Source of the DNA: Jiella mangrovi
GTDB lineage: Bacteria > Pseudomonadota > Alphaproteobacteria > Rhizobiales > Rhizobiaceae
Length of the DNA stretch: 64,000 bases
Reading direction: 5' to 3'
Assembly: GCF_017815135.1 (NCBI RefSeq)
Contig: NZ_JAGJCF010000013.1
Span: 62,001 to 126,000 of the forward strand
This document shows positions 1 through 10,323 of this stretch, in pieces; positions within the stretch are counted from its first letter, which is position 1, and each line of letters begins with the position of its first letter. A program made the translations under genes and the position numbers. The notes below the pieces were generated by a model. The model did not search any database, was not told the DNA's origin, and was given only the letters and a program-made list of their open reading frames with translations.

Positions 1-106
1 CTCATGCCGGCCCGGCCCCGTCGTCTCGACCGGGCAATTCGAAACAGCTGAAGCGGCGGCGACGGCGGCAAGCCGGCCGTCCGATCGCCGCGATCGGAGG
101 CGCCCC
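1..106. other. Left-edge sequence without a supported gene
   Basis: This stretch lies downstream of the minus-strand EEP gene. A CAT at 3-5 could be the start codon of another minus-strand gene leaving the window, but only two further bases remain, so nothing can be said about it. Confidence 0.3.
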
Positions 107-850
107 TCAGGGCTGCGACACCAGCGGGCGAACATGCCGGCGGACAGATTCGCTGCCGGGAAAGGCGACGTCGGCATAGACGGGCAGGTGATCGGAGGCG
201 CCCCGCGACCGGTTGGAGACGTGAACGCCGGTGTCGACGAGCCTCACCTCGGGGCTGAGAATGATCCGGTCGAGCGCGCCGAGCGGCATGCGGGAGGGAA
301 AGGATCGCCCCGGAACGACGACCTGATGCGCCTTGCCGAAGAGCTTGAAGCAGCGGCCTTGCGGGTTCCACTCGTTGAGATCGCCCATCATGACCGTCGG
401 CACACCCGGTTTCAGGCTCATCAGATGCGACAGGATGGCAGCCGCCTGGCGCCGTCGCCACAGTCCGAGCAGGCCGAGATGCATGGCGACGACGCGCAGT
501 CTCGCCTTGCCGACGGCGAGTTCGACGAAGGCCGCGCCGCGCGGCTCGAGGGCAGGGAGCGTCAGGCAGTCGGCGCCGAGCACCTCGATGCCGTCACGCA
601 CGAGGACCACGTTCCCGTGCCATCCAAGCCCACCGGGCCGCGCATCGAGGGCGACGGGAACATAGCGGGTCTCGTCGCGGATGGCCTGCCGTGGCAGGGA
701 CGACGTGCGCGCTCCAAAGCGCCGGTCGACCTCCTGCAGGGCGACGACGTCGGCGTCGATCTCGTTGAGGACCGCAAGCGTCTGCATCGGGCGCCGGCGC
801 CAGTCGGTGCCGATGCTCTTGCGGATATTGTAGGATGCAACGCGCAACAC
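107..850 (-). CDS. Endonuclease/exonuclease/phosphatase (EEP) family protein
   Basis: A 247-residue EEP-superfamily hydrolase, a metal-dependent fold shared by DNase I-like nucleases and phosphodiesterases. Family marks are in order: the N-terminal strand with ASYNIRKS (residues 5-12), the metal-ligand Glu40 in ALQEVD, the GDLNEW motif (156-161) supplying Asp and Asn, and the C-terminal SDHLPV (219-224) with the catalytic His. No signal peptide or membrane segment is obvious, so it is probably cytoplasmic. The start at 850 gives the usual EEP N-terminus directly at the first strand. The substrate (nucleic acid, lipid or phosphoester) cannot be told from the sequence. The downstream neighbour lies outside the window. 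Confidence 0.88.
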   Translation of the reverse strand: MLRVASYNIRKSIGTDWRRRPMQTLAVLNEIDADVVALQEVDRRFGARTSSLPRQAIRDETRYVPVALDARPGGLGWHGNVVLVRDGIEVLGADCLTLPALEPRGAAFVELAVGKARLRVVAMHLGLLGLWRRRQAAAILSHLMSLKPGVPTVMMGDLNEWNPQGRCFKLFGKAHQVVVPGRSFPSRMPLGALDRIILSPEVRLVDTGVHVSNRSRGASDHLPVYADVAFPGSESVRRHVRPLVSQP

Positions 851-1126
851 GGACTGGCCTCCTTGCTGTCCCGTGGCTCAGGTAGCACGTCTCGATGTCA
901 TGGTAATCGGGGCTTGGCCACGACTTGCCGGTCAAACCCGGAAGGCCAGGGCGGCCAAGTGTCGCGAGGCCGGGGCCGTCGGTCACGATGAAGCCGGAGC
1001 CTGCCGCACTCGGATCATTTCCCGGCTACCGAATTGGCTCAGCACTCGAGCCACGATCCGACTCGACTCAGCATCGCGTCGAACAATAACATCACCCAAG
1101 GGAAGCAAGGACCGGGGGGAGGGAAA

Positions 1127-1330
1127 ATGAGCAGCGAACGACTACGCGACGCGATCCTGTCGGCGCGAAGCGAAAAGGCGACATGGTCGCTCGGGCGCCA
1201 GGCATTCAGGCGCGAGGGGCTCGGCGCGTTCAACCCCTTTCGATCGAACGCAGATCCCGAACGGGCGCTCTGGGAGGAGGGCTTCAATTTCGAGCGGGAG
1301 ATTGCGGCCCACCGCGAAACCCGCTTGTGA
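1127..1330 (+). CDS. Small RMF/CrpP-like protein
   Basis: A 67-residue basic protein preceded by a strong purine-rich ribosome-binding site (GGGGGGAGGG just before the ATG at 1127). An upstream in-frame start at 1034 is possible but has no comparable site. The pattern G-x-x-A-(x)3-G, then NPF, then LW-x-x-GF (residues about 23-50) resembles the ribosome modulation factor/CrpP fold of small stress proteins that bind ribosomes in resting cells. That assignment is by pattern only. It stands alone between a divergent EEP gene and pip. Confidence 0.6.
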   Translation: MSSERLRDAILSARSEKATWSLGRQAFRREGLGAFNPFRSNADPERALWEEGFNFEREIAAHRETRL

Positions 1331-1435
1331 TCCGGGTCCGCTCCCGTTCGCGTCGGGCCGCGCCGCCGGGGGACATCGAACCGTTCCGTCGATTGTCGTT
1401 TGCGCCCCTCGGGGTTTCAGCTGTAATGCGCTGCA

Positions 1436-2404
1436 ATGACATTGCGCAAACCATTCCCCCCGATCGAGCCGTTCAAGATGGGCCGGCTGGATGTCGGGGA
1501 CGGCCACGAGCTCTATTTCGAGGAATGCGGCAACCCGAGCGGGCTGCCCGTCGTCTTCGTGCATGGCGGGCCGGGAAGTGGCGCTTCGGCTCCGCATCGG
1601 CGGCTGTTCGATCCGCAGCGGTATCGCATCGTTCTTTATGATCAGCGCGGCTGCGGGCGCTCGATCCCCTTGGGCAGCCTGGAAAACAACACAACCTGGC
1701 ATCTCGTCGATGATCTCGAACGGCTTCGCCGGCACCTTGGGATCGAGCGCTGGCTGCTCTTCGGCGGCTCCTGGGGCGCTACGCTGGCGCTCACCTATGC
1801 CCAGGAGCACACCGAACGGGTGCTTGGTCTAATCCTGCGCGGCATCTTTTCCGGCCGACGCTCCGAGCTCGACTGGTTCTACGACTGGGGTGCCAACCGG
1901 CTGTTTCCGGACCATTGGGAAAACCTCGTCGCGTCGATCCCCGCATCGGAACAGGACGACCTCGTCGCGGCCTATCGGCGGCGTCTCACGCACCAAGATC
2001 GCGCCGTGCGCGCCCAGGCGGCGAAGGCATGGACGGCGTGGGAAGCGGCCACCGTCATGATGCGCACGACGAACCCGCCGAACCCTTCGCCCAGCGCCAC
2101 TGCGACGGATGGGCAGATCGCCTTCGCACGGATCGAGAACCACTATTTCTTCCACGAGCTCTGGCTCGAAGAGGGGCAGTTGCTCGACAATATCGACCGT
2201 CTTGCGCAAACGCCCGGGGTCATCGTCCAGGGCCGCTATGACGTCGTCACCCCGGCGATCACCTCATGGCAGATCGCTCAGGCCTGGTCGAAGGCCGATT
2301 ACCGGCTGGTCGAAGGCGCGGGGCACGCCTTTGCCGAGCCTGGCATCCTGCACGCGCTCCTCGAGGCGACGGATCGCTTTGCAGACGCGTTCGCGGGCCG
2401 CTGA
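1436..2404 (+). CDS. pip: Proline iminopeptidase
   Basis: A 322-residue alpha/beta hydrolase of the S33 prolyl aminopeptidase family, which removes N-terminal proline from peptides in the cytoplasm. The oxyanion-hole HGGPG is at 43-47, DQRGCGRS at 69-76, the nucleophile Ser112 in GGSWGA, the acid Asp269 in GRYD, and the base His297 in GAGHAF. The full catalytic triad and normal family length are present. A close paralogue, interrupted by a stop, lies 0.6 kb downstream beyond a GFA-domain gene. This copy is the intact one of the pair. Confidence 0.93.
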   Translation: MTLRKPFPPIEPFKMGRLDVGDGHELYFEECGNPSGLPVVFVHGGPGSGASAPHRRLFDPQRYRIVLYDQRGCGRSIPLGSLENNTTWHLVDDLERLRRHLGIERWLLFGGSWGATLALTYAQEHTERVLGLILRGIFSGRRSELDWFYDWGANRLFPDHWENLVASIPASEQDDLVAAYRRRLTHQDRAVRAQAAKAWTAWEAATVMMRTTNPPNPSPSATATDGQIAFARIENHYFFHELWLEEGQLLDNIDRLAQTPGVIVQGRYDVVTPAITSWQIAQAWSKADYRLVEGAGHAFAEPGILHALLEATDRFADAFAGR

Positions 2405-2538
2405 CAGGCGGCCTCGACGATCGCTTGCGCCGGAAGGTCGGCCAATTGTCGCCGGGACAAGCTCCTGCTTCTCTTTGCGGGAAGACGGACGTATGAATTT
2501 CGGGCAGCGTCGAGGCTGAGCAGCGTGGGAGATGACGA

Positions 2539-3983
<1,445 letters not shown>

Positions 3984-4285
3984 GCGCGATCTAGAGACGG
4001 CGACGATGATCGAGGTCGTCCGTCGCCTCGAAAGCAAAGGGCGAGGCGGCATCCGGTGGGTGTACCTGATGGGCGAAGCGAGTTTGCACGGGGCCTGACG
4101 AAGTGGCAGGATTGTGCGGGATCTGTTTCCGTCCCCGGCGCAACGATGCGTAGCTTCAAGAAGTGAGAGCGTCCTTTGTGCGTCTCTTCGGACGCACGAC
4201 GCTCTAAATATCGAGGATCGAAGGAATATCTGCACCCTTTATATCCTTGCCCGTCTTCCGCTGTTCGGTATCTTCCGCCAACAGA
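3984..4285. other. Intergenic stretch before the sulfotransferase-like gene
   Basis: No gene is visible. The first half is ordinary high-GC DNA. It contains one imperfect palindrome (4166-4205), after which base composition becomes more AT-rich towards the next gene. I see no convincing promoter. Confidence 0.4.
4166..4205. repeat. 40-bp imperfect palindrome, dispersed repeat family
   Basis: The arms AGAGCGT and ACGCTCT enclose an inner stem GTGCGTC / GACGCAC with a short loop. Related sequences occur at 32901-32944 and 33155-33196 (shared core: AGCGTCCT, CGTGCATTC, GACGCACG). It may act as a terminator-like or REP-type hairpin; no function is shown. Confidence 0.5.
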
Positions 4286-4954
4286 ATGTCAGTACAAATC
4301 TGGAATTATTTTGGTATGATTGCCTCATTCAGTAATAATTTCATTTTTCTGAAGACACGAAAGACTGGAGGCACAAGTGTCGAAATCGTATTGAGCAGCT
4401 GGTGTGATGCCGGTGATGTTTGTACAGTTGTGTCCCCGGTGGACGAGGTGACACGAGCTTCGTTCGGCGGGATTTTACCCGTCGAAGAATACAAAGGCGC
4501 AAAAGTATTCAATCACATGAATGCTGCGCATGTTCGTAAAATATTCCCGACGCTGTGGCGCGACGCGTTTGAATTCACAATTGAACGACACCCTTACGAG
4601 AAGGTCATTTCGCGAGTTTATTGGCGGATTGGGCGTCGGGGCGGGAATGTCGATCAGGAATACGAAGCGGAGCTCGAACGTACATTGCAGATGGGTGATT
4701 TCGTGGATCGCGACCTGTATTCGATCGGCGGCAAGATCGTCGTTGACGAAGTGATCGATTACCCTGACATGTGGCCCCGGTTATCGGAGCTGGGGCGCGC
4801 CTGGGGTCATACGGTTCCCGATGAAAAGCCGAATGCGAAGGGACAACATCGCAAGGACAGACGTGCTGCGGCAGACATTTTGAGTGAACGACAAAAATCT
4901 CGCATTCGCGAGATCGCCGCCTTCGAGTTCGAAACATTCGGATACGCGGCGTAA
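4286..4954 (+). CDS. Sulfotransferase-family-like protein
   Basis: A 222-residue protein (ATG at 4286; 4247 and 4316 are alternative in-frame starts). Residues 20-34 read IFLKTRKTGGTSVEI, which matches the 5'-phosphosulfate-binding loop of PAPS-dependent sulfotransferases (K-x-x-K-T-G-G-T-S). Residues 100-113 (ERHPYEKVISRVYW) match the second, 3'-phosphate-binding region (R-x-P-x-x-x-x-x-S). Such enzymes sulfate glycans, lipids or small molecules; the acceptor here is unknown. The gene and its upstream region are clearly more AT-rich than their neighbours and it has no operon partner, suggesting horizontal acquisition. No ribosome-binding site clearly decides the start. Confidence 0.75.
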   Translation: MSVQIWNYFGMIASFSNNFIFLKTRKTGGTSVEIVLSSWCDAGDVCTVVSPVDEVTRASFGGILPVEEYKGAKVFNHMNAAHVRKIFPTLWRDAFEFTIERHPYEKVISRVYWRIGRRGGNVDQEYEAELERTLQMGDFVDRDLYSIGGKIVVDEVIDYPDMWPRLSELGRAWGHTVPDEKPNAKGQHRKDRRAAADILSERQKSRIREIAAFEFETFGYAA

Positions 4955-5299
4955 AGGCCCGGAACAGGGCAGAACGGAATACGGTCACCTGAATGAGGGC
5001 TATTTCGATCGATCATTGTCGTCGAGTACTCTTCGCCCTTTGTCTGCCAACGTGCTCCAGAATTCCGGTTGGTTTCCGTCGTCATCGCTTCCGGCCAAGG
5101 GTCTTACCGGACGATAAGCTCGCGAACTTGTATGTGAGCGGGTTCAAGTCTGAATGGCTTTGAGCGCGCTGCCATTCGTTGCCGTGATCATGGGGATCAT
5201 CAAAAACCGGCAGCGACCAACCAGGCACGAGAAACGGGCGGAAGCCGCCGGCGCATTCAGATAAGAGGCGTCCATCACTTCGGCCAGCGAGTTTCCGCC
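4955..5299. other. Intergenic region with a doubtful small ORF
   Basis: No established gene. A 36-codon ORF at 5154-5264 (plus strand) would encode a hydrophobic start (MALSALPFVAVIMGII) and a basic tail, like a one-pass small membrane protein, but its upstream sequence is only a weak ribosome-binding site. No tRNA or terminator was recognised. Confidence 0.3.
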
Positions 5300-6226
5300 A
5301 TGCCATCTCCTCAAGGCGAAAGCCGTCAAGGTCTCGCCTACGCCCTCGGCGCCTATGCCATCTGGGGCTTCGTGTTGCCGATCTACATGAAGCTTCTCGC
5401 TCATGTCTCGCCAATCGAGGTTGTCGCTCATCGCATCATCTGGGCCTTGCCCTTCGCGATTGCGATCCTTCTCTGGCAGGGAACATTGCGCCATGCCCTG
5501 GCCCATTTCCGCGAACCAAGGACGCTCGGCCTTGCGGCGCTCACCGCCGCGCTGATCTCGGTCAATTGGGGCGTATTCGTCTATGCGGTCGGCACGGGCC
5601 AGACCGTGGAGGCGGCCCTCGGCTACTATATCAACCCGCTGGTCAACATCGCCCTGGCGGCGATCTTCCTCGGCGAGCGGCCGACGCGCCTGCAGGGCCT
5701 CGCAATCGCCCTCGCAGCGGTCGGCGTTGCCATCCTGACGCTCAAAGCCGGTGGCCTGCCATGGATCTCGCTGGTGCTGGCGATGACCTTCGGCACCTAC
5801 GGGCTGCTCCGTAAGACGGTGCGCGTCGGGGCGAGCGAGGGTTTCTTTCTCGAAGTGGCTCTTCTGGCGATCCCCTCGATCGTCCTCGTCCTCCTCTTCG
5901 TGCCCGAAAAGCATTTCCTGAACGACGGCATCGAGACGACGCTCCTCGTCGCCGCGGGCCCGCTCACCGCGGTTCCGTTGATCCTCTACGCCGCCGGAGC
6001 CCGGCTCCTCCACTTCACCACCATCGGCATCATGCAATACATCGTGCCGACTTTGATGGTCCTGACCGCGGTCTTCCTGTTCGGCGAACCTTTCGGCGGC
6101 TGGCAGCTCGTGGCCTTCGGCTTCATCTGGACGGCGCTGGGGCTCTATACCGGCACGTTGTTTCGACGGCGCGTCGGTAAGGACACTGCCGTGCCGACGC
6201 GCCCGTCGTCCGGCCTCACGCCGTGA
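5300..6226 (+). CDS. rarD: RarD-type EamA permease
   Basis: A 308-residue inner-membrane protein of the drug/metabolite transporter superfamily (two EamA halves, about ten hydrophobic segments). The start region (GLAYALGAYAIWGFVLPIYMK), followed by AHRIIWALPFA and GYYINPLVNIALAAIFLGER, is characteristic of the RarD subgroup. RarD proteins are named for chloramphenicol sensitivity in E. coli; the natural substrate is not firmly known. It is convergent with the GNAT-nitrilase gene, with an 18-base gap. The final 25 residues are basic and probably cytoplasmic. Confidence 0.9.
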   Translation: MPSPQGESRQGLAYALGAYAIWGFVLPIYMKLLAHVSPIEVVAHRIIWALPFAIAILLWQGTLRHALAHFREPRTLGLAALTAALISVNWGVFVYAVGTGQTVEAALGYYINPLVNIALAAIFLGERPTRLQGLAIALAAVGVAILTLKAGGLPWISLVLAMTFGTYGLLRKTVRVGASEGFFLEVALLAIPSIVLVLLFVPEKHFLNDGIETTLLVAAGPLTAVPLILYAAGARLLHFTTIGIMQYIVPTLMVLTAVFLFGEPFGGWQLVAFGFIWTALGLYTGTLFRRRVGKDTAVPTRPSSGLTP

Positions 6227-6244
6227 CGACGACCCCGGCGGGCG

Positions 6245-7795
6245 TCAGCCCCCGTCCGACCAGCGTGTGCGATAAAGATCCAGCCGGCGGTCGCGGAAGT
6301 TCCGGACCGAGCCCTCGTATCGCGCCCACATCAGCGTCGAGAGATTGAGATCGGCGACGGCGACCATCTCGACGTTCTCGGAGGCTTCGGCCGCGATGCC
6401 GTCCCGGGCGAAGGGGAAGTCGCACGGCGTGAAGATGCCGGACTGGGCATATTCGATGTCGAGATTGTCGACATTGGCGAGATTGCCTGTCATGCCCGAG
6501 GTCACGACATAGCACTGGTTCTCGATCGCCCGCGCCTGGCAGCAATAGCGCACGCGAAGATATCCGTGCCGCGTGTCGGTGTTGAAGGGCACGAAGAGGA
6601 TGCGTGCGCCCTGGTCGCACAGGCGGCGGGCGATCTCCGGGAACTCCGAATCGTAGCAGATCATGATGCCGACCGGGCCGCAGTCGGTCTCGATCACGTC
6701 GATCGGGTCACCGCCCTGGATGTGCCAGTATTGCCGCTCGTTCGGCGTCGGATGGATCTTTTCGCGGGCATGGACCGAGCCGTCGCGCAGGAAGGCGTAG
6801 CCGACATTCTGGATCTCGCCATCCTCGGTGCGGGTCGCGTGGCTGCCGCCGATGATGTTGATGTTGCGGCGGATCGCCATCGCCGTCATCCGCTCGACGA
6901 AGTCGGGCGTGTGCTCGGTGAGCCTCGAGATAGCCGCTTCCGGCTTGAGCTCCTCGGCCTCGCAGGACAGGAGCATCAGCGTGAAGAGCTCGGGGAAAAC
7001 AACGAAGTCGGCCTCGTATTCGGCCGCGACCTCGACGAAATATTCCACCGCGTCGTAAAACTCCTGCGGAGCGGCGATCTTGCGCGCCTGCATCTGCACC
7101 GTGACGATGCGCACAATATCCGGGTTCGAGCGGTTGACCGGCTGCTTGGAATGCTCCGGATCGTAATAGGGGTTGCGCCAGATCATCAACACGCCGTTGC
7201 CGCCCGAGGCGACGTCGATCGGATAGTAGTTCTTCAGGAGAAACTCCGGCTCGAAGCCGGCCTTCAGGTGAAACGAGGCCACCGGATCGGTCAGCTCGTT
7301 CTTGCGCACCGCCTCGAGATAGGCCTCGGCGGTGCCGTATTTCTTGGCGTTGCGTTTGTAGCCGGGCAGGCGTCCACCGAAGGCGATGCCCTTCAGCTCA
7401 AGATCCTGGCACAGCCGCCGACGCGCGTCGTAGAGCCGCTTGCCGATCCTCAGGCGCCGCTTGTCCGGATCGACGCAGACCTCGATGCCGTAGAGCCAGT
7501 CGCCCTTCCTGTCATGCATCGCCGCATAGCCGCCGCCGGTCACCTCGGCCCATGAGTGCTGCTTCATCACCTTCGCCTCGGGCAGGATCATCGTCGCCGC
7601 ATAGCCGACGATCTCGTCCTCGTAGACGACGACGAACTGTCCCTCCGGAAAGGCCGAGAGCTGGCCCATGATCATGCCGCGCGTGTAGGGCGCCTCGTCC
7701 TTGAAGACCTTGGCCGAGAGGGCGATGAGGTCGGAAACGTCCTTGGTCGTCGCGGTACGGACTTCGATCTTAGGTGTCGAACGCTTCTCGGCCAT
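6245..7795 (-). CDS. GNAT acetyltransferase fused to a carbon-nitrogen hydrolase
   Basis: A 516-residue two-domain protein. Residues about 10-210 form a GNAT N-acetyltransferase domain (acetyl-CoA loop region around VCVDPDKRRLRIGKRLYD, 107-123). Residues about 228-510 form a nitrilase-superfamily domain with the complete triad: Glu269 in VVFPEL, Lys346 in REKIHP and Cys380 in MICYDSEFPE. The fused architecture is a recognised bacterial family, but its substrate is not established. The fusion suggests acetylation and amide hydrolysis on one substrate, or formation and removal of an amide. It is divergent from the YceI gene. Probably cytoplasmic, with no signal peptide. Confidence 0.92.
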   Translation of the reverse strand: MAEKRSTPKIEVRTATTKDVSDLIALSAKVFKDEAPYTRGMIMGQLSAFPEGQFVVVYEDEIVGYAATMILPEAKVMKQHSWAEVTGGGYAAMHDRKGDWLYGIEVCVDPDKRRLRIGKRLYDARRRLCQDLELKGIAFGGRLPGYKRNAKKYGTAEAYLEAVRKNELTDPVASFHLKAGFEPEFLLKNYYPIDVASGGNGVLMIWRNPYYDPEHSKQPVNRSNPDIVRIVTVQMQARKIAAPQEFYDAVEYFVEVAAEYEADFVVFPELFTLMLLSCEAEELKPEAAISRLTEHTPDFVERMTAMAIRRNINIIGGSHATRTEDGEIQNVGYAFLRDGSVHAREKIHPTPNERQYWHIQGGDPIDVIETDCGPVGIMICYDSEFPEIARRLCDQGARILFVPFNTDTRHGYLRVRYCCQARAIENQCYVVTSGMTGNLANVDNLDIEYAQSGIFTPCDFPFARDGIAAEASENVEMVAVADLNLSTLMWARYEGSVRNFRDRRLDLYRTRWSDGG

Positions 7796-8099
7796 GGGTG
7801 GGGGAATTCCTCAATGTTGAAAAATGGGGCGAGACAATCGCCAGGCGGCTGCGCCCCGGTGCCCTGACATAGGCGACATACGCTCTCGCACAAGCGAAAA
7901 CCCTTGCCGGCAGTCCAGACCGCCGGCGCAAAGGTGACGAAACCATGCGAAGCGATGAACTCACCGTAACGCCATAGTGCGACCCGCACGGGTTTCATTC
8001 CAAGGCGCGATCGATAGCTATAGCCCCTGCAACCCCAAGGCAGGGTCATGTCGCTCTGCCGGCCGGCAATCGCAACACGTCGCAACACAAGGAGCCTTC
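7796..8099. other. Divergent intergenic region between GNAT-nitrilase and YceI
   Basis: It must carry promoters for both flanking genes. A possible plus-strand -10 lies in GCTATAG near 8017-8023, without a convincing -35. No RNA gene or repeat was recognised. Confidence 0.3.
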
Positions 8100-8720
8100 A
8101 TGCGGTCATTTGTTCCCGCCCTCGTTATCGCCCTTTCGGCAGCTTCCCTTTCTTCGCCCGCCGGCGCGCAGAGCATCGACATCGACGCCGGCACCTACGT
8201 CAACGATCCGCTGCACACCAATGTCCTGTGGAACGTCGATCATTTCGGCCTGTCGACCTATATCGGCCGCTTCGCGGACATCTCCGCGACGCTCGAACTC
8301 GACCCGCAGGACGTGACGAAGTCGCAGCTGACCGCCAATGTCGATCCAGCTTCGGTGGACACGCACTATCCGGCCGACGACAAGAGCTTCAACGACGAGA
8401 TCGAGAGCGACATGTTCCTCGACGCCGCAAAGTTTCCCGAAGCGAAATTCGTCTCGAAGTCGATCGAAGTGACGGGGGACAAGACCGGCACGGTGACCGG
8501 CGACCTGACGCTGCACGGCCAGACCCATGAGGAGACGATGGACGTCACCTTCAACACGGTCGTCAATCCGCATCCGGTTTCCAAGCTTCCGACGATCGGC
8601 TTTTCCGGCACGATGACCTTCGACCGCACGAAATACGGGATCGACACCTATGCAGGGCCGGTCGGCAAGGACGTGACGCTGGAGATCCAGACCGAGTTCG
8701 TGCCGAAGAAGGCCGAGTAG
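8100..8720 (+). CDS. YceI family periplasmic protein
   Basis: A 206-residue secreted protein. The ATG at 8100 follows an AAGGAG ribosome-binding site and opens a clear Sec signal peptide (MRSFVPALVIALSAASLSSPAGA, cleaved near AGA-QS). The mature part is the YceI lipocalin-like beta-barrel, with the typical start on a structural repeat (DPLHTNVLWNVDHFGLSTYIGRF), the DMFLDAAKFPEAKFVS region and LTLHGQTHEETMDVTF. The family binds polyisoprenoids such as ubiquinone-8 in the periplasm and is often linked to acid or redox stress. The upstream in-frame start at 7977 would hide the signal peptide and is rejected. Confidence 0.93.
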   Translation: MRSFVPALVIALSAASLSSPAGAQSIDIDAGTYVNDPLHTNVLWNVDHFGLSTYIGRFADISATLELDPQDVTKSQLTANVDPASVDTHYPADDKSFNDEIESDMFLDAAKFPEAKFVSKSIEVTGDKTGTVTGDLTLHGQTHEETMDVTFNTVVNPHPVSKLPTIGFSGTMTFDRTKYGIDTYAGPVGKDVTLEIQTEFVPKKAE

Positions 8721-8972
8721 CGGCCGGCTGCGTCGCCGGTACGGGCGTCCAATCGCAAGGCTGCGAGCTTCCGGCGGCCTTGCGGGTCTCGAGTTCCGCC
8801 GCGGCGACGCGCAGCCCCGGGAGGTGTACCTGTTTCGAGCCGAAACGCGCCTCGCCAGGACGACGGGTCGCAGGCGCGGAGCTTGTACAGGACGCCAGAA
8901 GACATAGCTCAGCATGACAGGGGCGGCGGCAGGTTTCGTGTCGCCGCTTCGCGGCTGGAAAGGTCTTCGTCC

Positions 8973-10295
8973 GTGGCGCTACGCCCTCGCTCCCCCCGTG
9001 GCTCGTCCGTTCCGACCGGCCGCCTGTCGCGGCTTGCCCGTCTGGGCGGACTGGCCGCCAATGTCGGCGGGGGCATGCTGATCGACGCGGCCGGGCGCGC
9101 GGTGCGCGGCGAGAGGCCAAGGCTGGAAGACCTCGTCCTCACCCCCGCCAACGTCCTGAAGGCGACGGAGCAGCTCGCCCAGCTGCGTGGTGCGGCAATG
9201 AAGATGGGCCAGCTGATATCGATGGATGCCGGCGACGTCTTGCCGCCGGAGCTGGCGGCGATCATGGCGCGGCTGAGGGCCGACGCCGAGCCGATGCCCA
9301 GGCGCCAGCTGCAATCCGTCCTCGACGGAGCCTGGGGCAGGGGCTGGGAAAAACGATTCGACCTCTTCGACCACCGCCCCATCGCCGCCGCCTCGATCGG
9401 CCAGGTGCATCGCGCCCTGACGACGGACGGGCGTCTGCTCGCAATCAAGGTCCAATATCCGGGCGTTGCCCGCAGCATCGACAGCGACGTTGACAACGTC
9501 TCGACGCTTTTGCGCGTTTCCGGCATCGTCCCCAAACAGCTCGACATCGCTCCGCTGCTGGCCGAGGCCAAGCGCCAGCTGCACGAAGAGGCGGACTACG
9601 AGCGCGAGGCGGGCTGCATGGAACGGTTCGGCGAGCTTTTGGCCGGGGAAACCGACTATCTCGTGCCGGAGGTTCATCGCGACCTGTCGGGGCCGACGGT
9701 GCTGGCGATGACATTCGTCGATTCGGTCCCGATCGAGACCGTCGAGACCGCGCCGCAGGAAGCCCGGAACCGGATCGCGCGGCTCCTCATCGATCTGTCC
9801 CTGCGAGAGCTCTTTTCGTTCCAGCTGATGCAGACGGACCCCAATCTCGCCAACTATCGCTTCGAGCCGGCGAGCGGGCGAATCGTTCTCCTCGACTTCG
9901 GCGCGACGCGGGCCTTTGCGCCGCAGCTCGCCGAAGAGTGCCGGCGCCTCGGATCAGCCGGCATGGCGAGCGACTGGCCGGCAGCGCGGCAGGCTCTCAC
10001 CGAGATCGGCCTCATCGACGCCAGCGTTCCGAAGCGCCATCAGGACAATGTCATGGCGATGGTCGAGATGGTGATGGAGCCGCTGCAGCGTGCGGACATC
10101 TTCGACTTCGGCAACCGCGCCATCGTCGAGACCATGCGCGAACAGAGCATCGCCTTCGCCGCTGAGCGCGACGGCTGGCGGCTGCCGCCGGTCGACACGC
10201 TGTTTCTCCAGCGCAAATATGGCGGGACCTATCTGCTGGCGGCCCGTCTCAGGGCGAAGGTCGACGTGAAGGCTCTGTTCGCAAGATATTTTTGA
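8973..10295 (+). CDS. ABC1/UbiB (AarF-like) family atypical kinase
   Basis: A 440-residue ABC1/UbiB kinase-like protein. I chose the GTG at 8973 because a GGAAAGG ribosome-binding site lies about nine bases upstream and family members begin just before the RG-S-VP-GRL motif; a TTG at 8883 would add 30 residues. Hallmarks: KMGQLISMDAGDVLPPEL (the KxGQ signature with the family Ala-rich region), AAASIGQVH in place of a P-loop, AIKVQYPG with the catalytic-site Lys, QTDPNLANY, and the metal-binding LLDFGATR. UbiB-type proteins support ubiquinone synthesis or quinone extraction from membranes. This gene stands alone, so the client pathway is inferred. Confidence 0.9.
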   Translation: MALRPRSPRGSSVPTGRLSRLARLGGLAANVGGGMLIDAAGRAVRGERPRLEDLVLTPANVLKATEQLAQLRGAAMKMGQLISMDAGDVLPPELAAIMARLRADAEPMPRRQLQSVLDGAWGRGWEKRFDLFDHRPIAAASIGQVHRALTTDGRLLAIKVQYPGVARSIDSDVDNVSTLLRVSGIVPKQLDIAPLLAEAKRQLHEEADYEREAGCMERFGELLAGETDYLVPEVHRDLSGPTVLAMTFVDSVPIETVETAPQEARNRIARLLIDLSLRELFSFQLMQTDPNLANYRFEPASGRIVLLDFGATRAFAPQLAEECRRLGSAGMASDWPAARQALTEIGLIDASVPKRHQDNVMAMVEMVMEPLQRADIFDFGNRAIVETMREQSIAFAAERDGWRLPPVDTLFLQRKYGGTYLLAARLRAKVDVKALFARYF

Positions 10296-10323
10296 GGCGA
10301 CGTAGCGGACTGAAATGTTGCGT

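Noticed and set aside
5140-5165. T-loop-like GGTTCAAGTC before rarD
   Set aside because: No matching acceptor or D-arm; probably chance.
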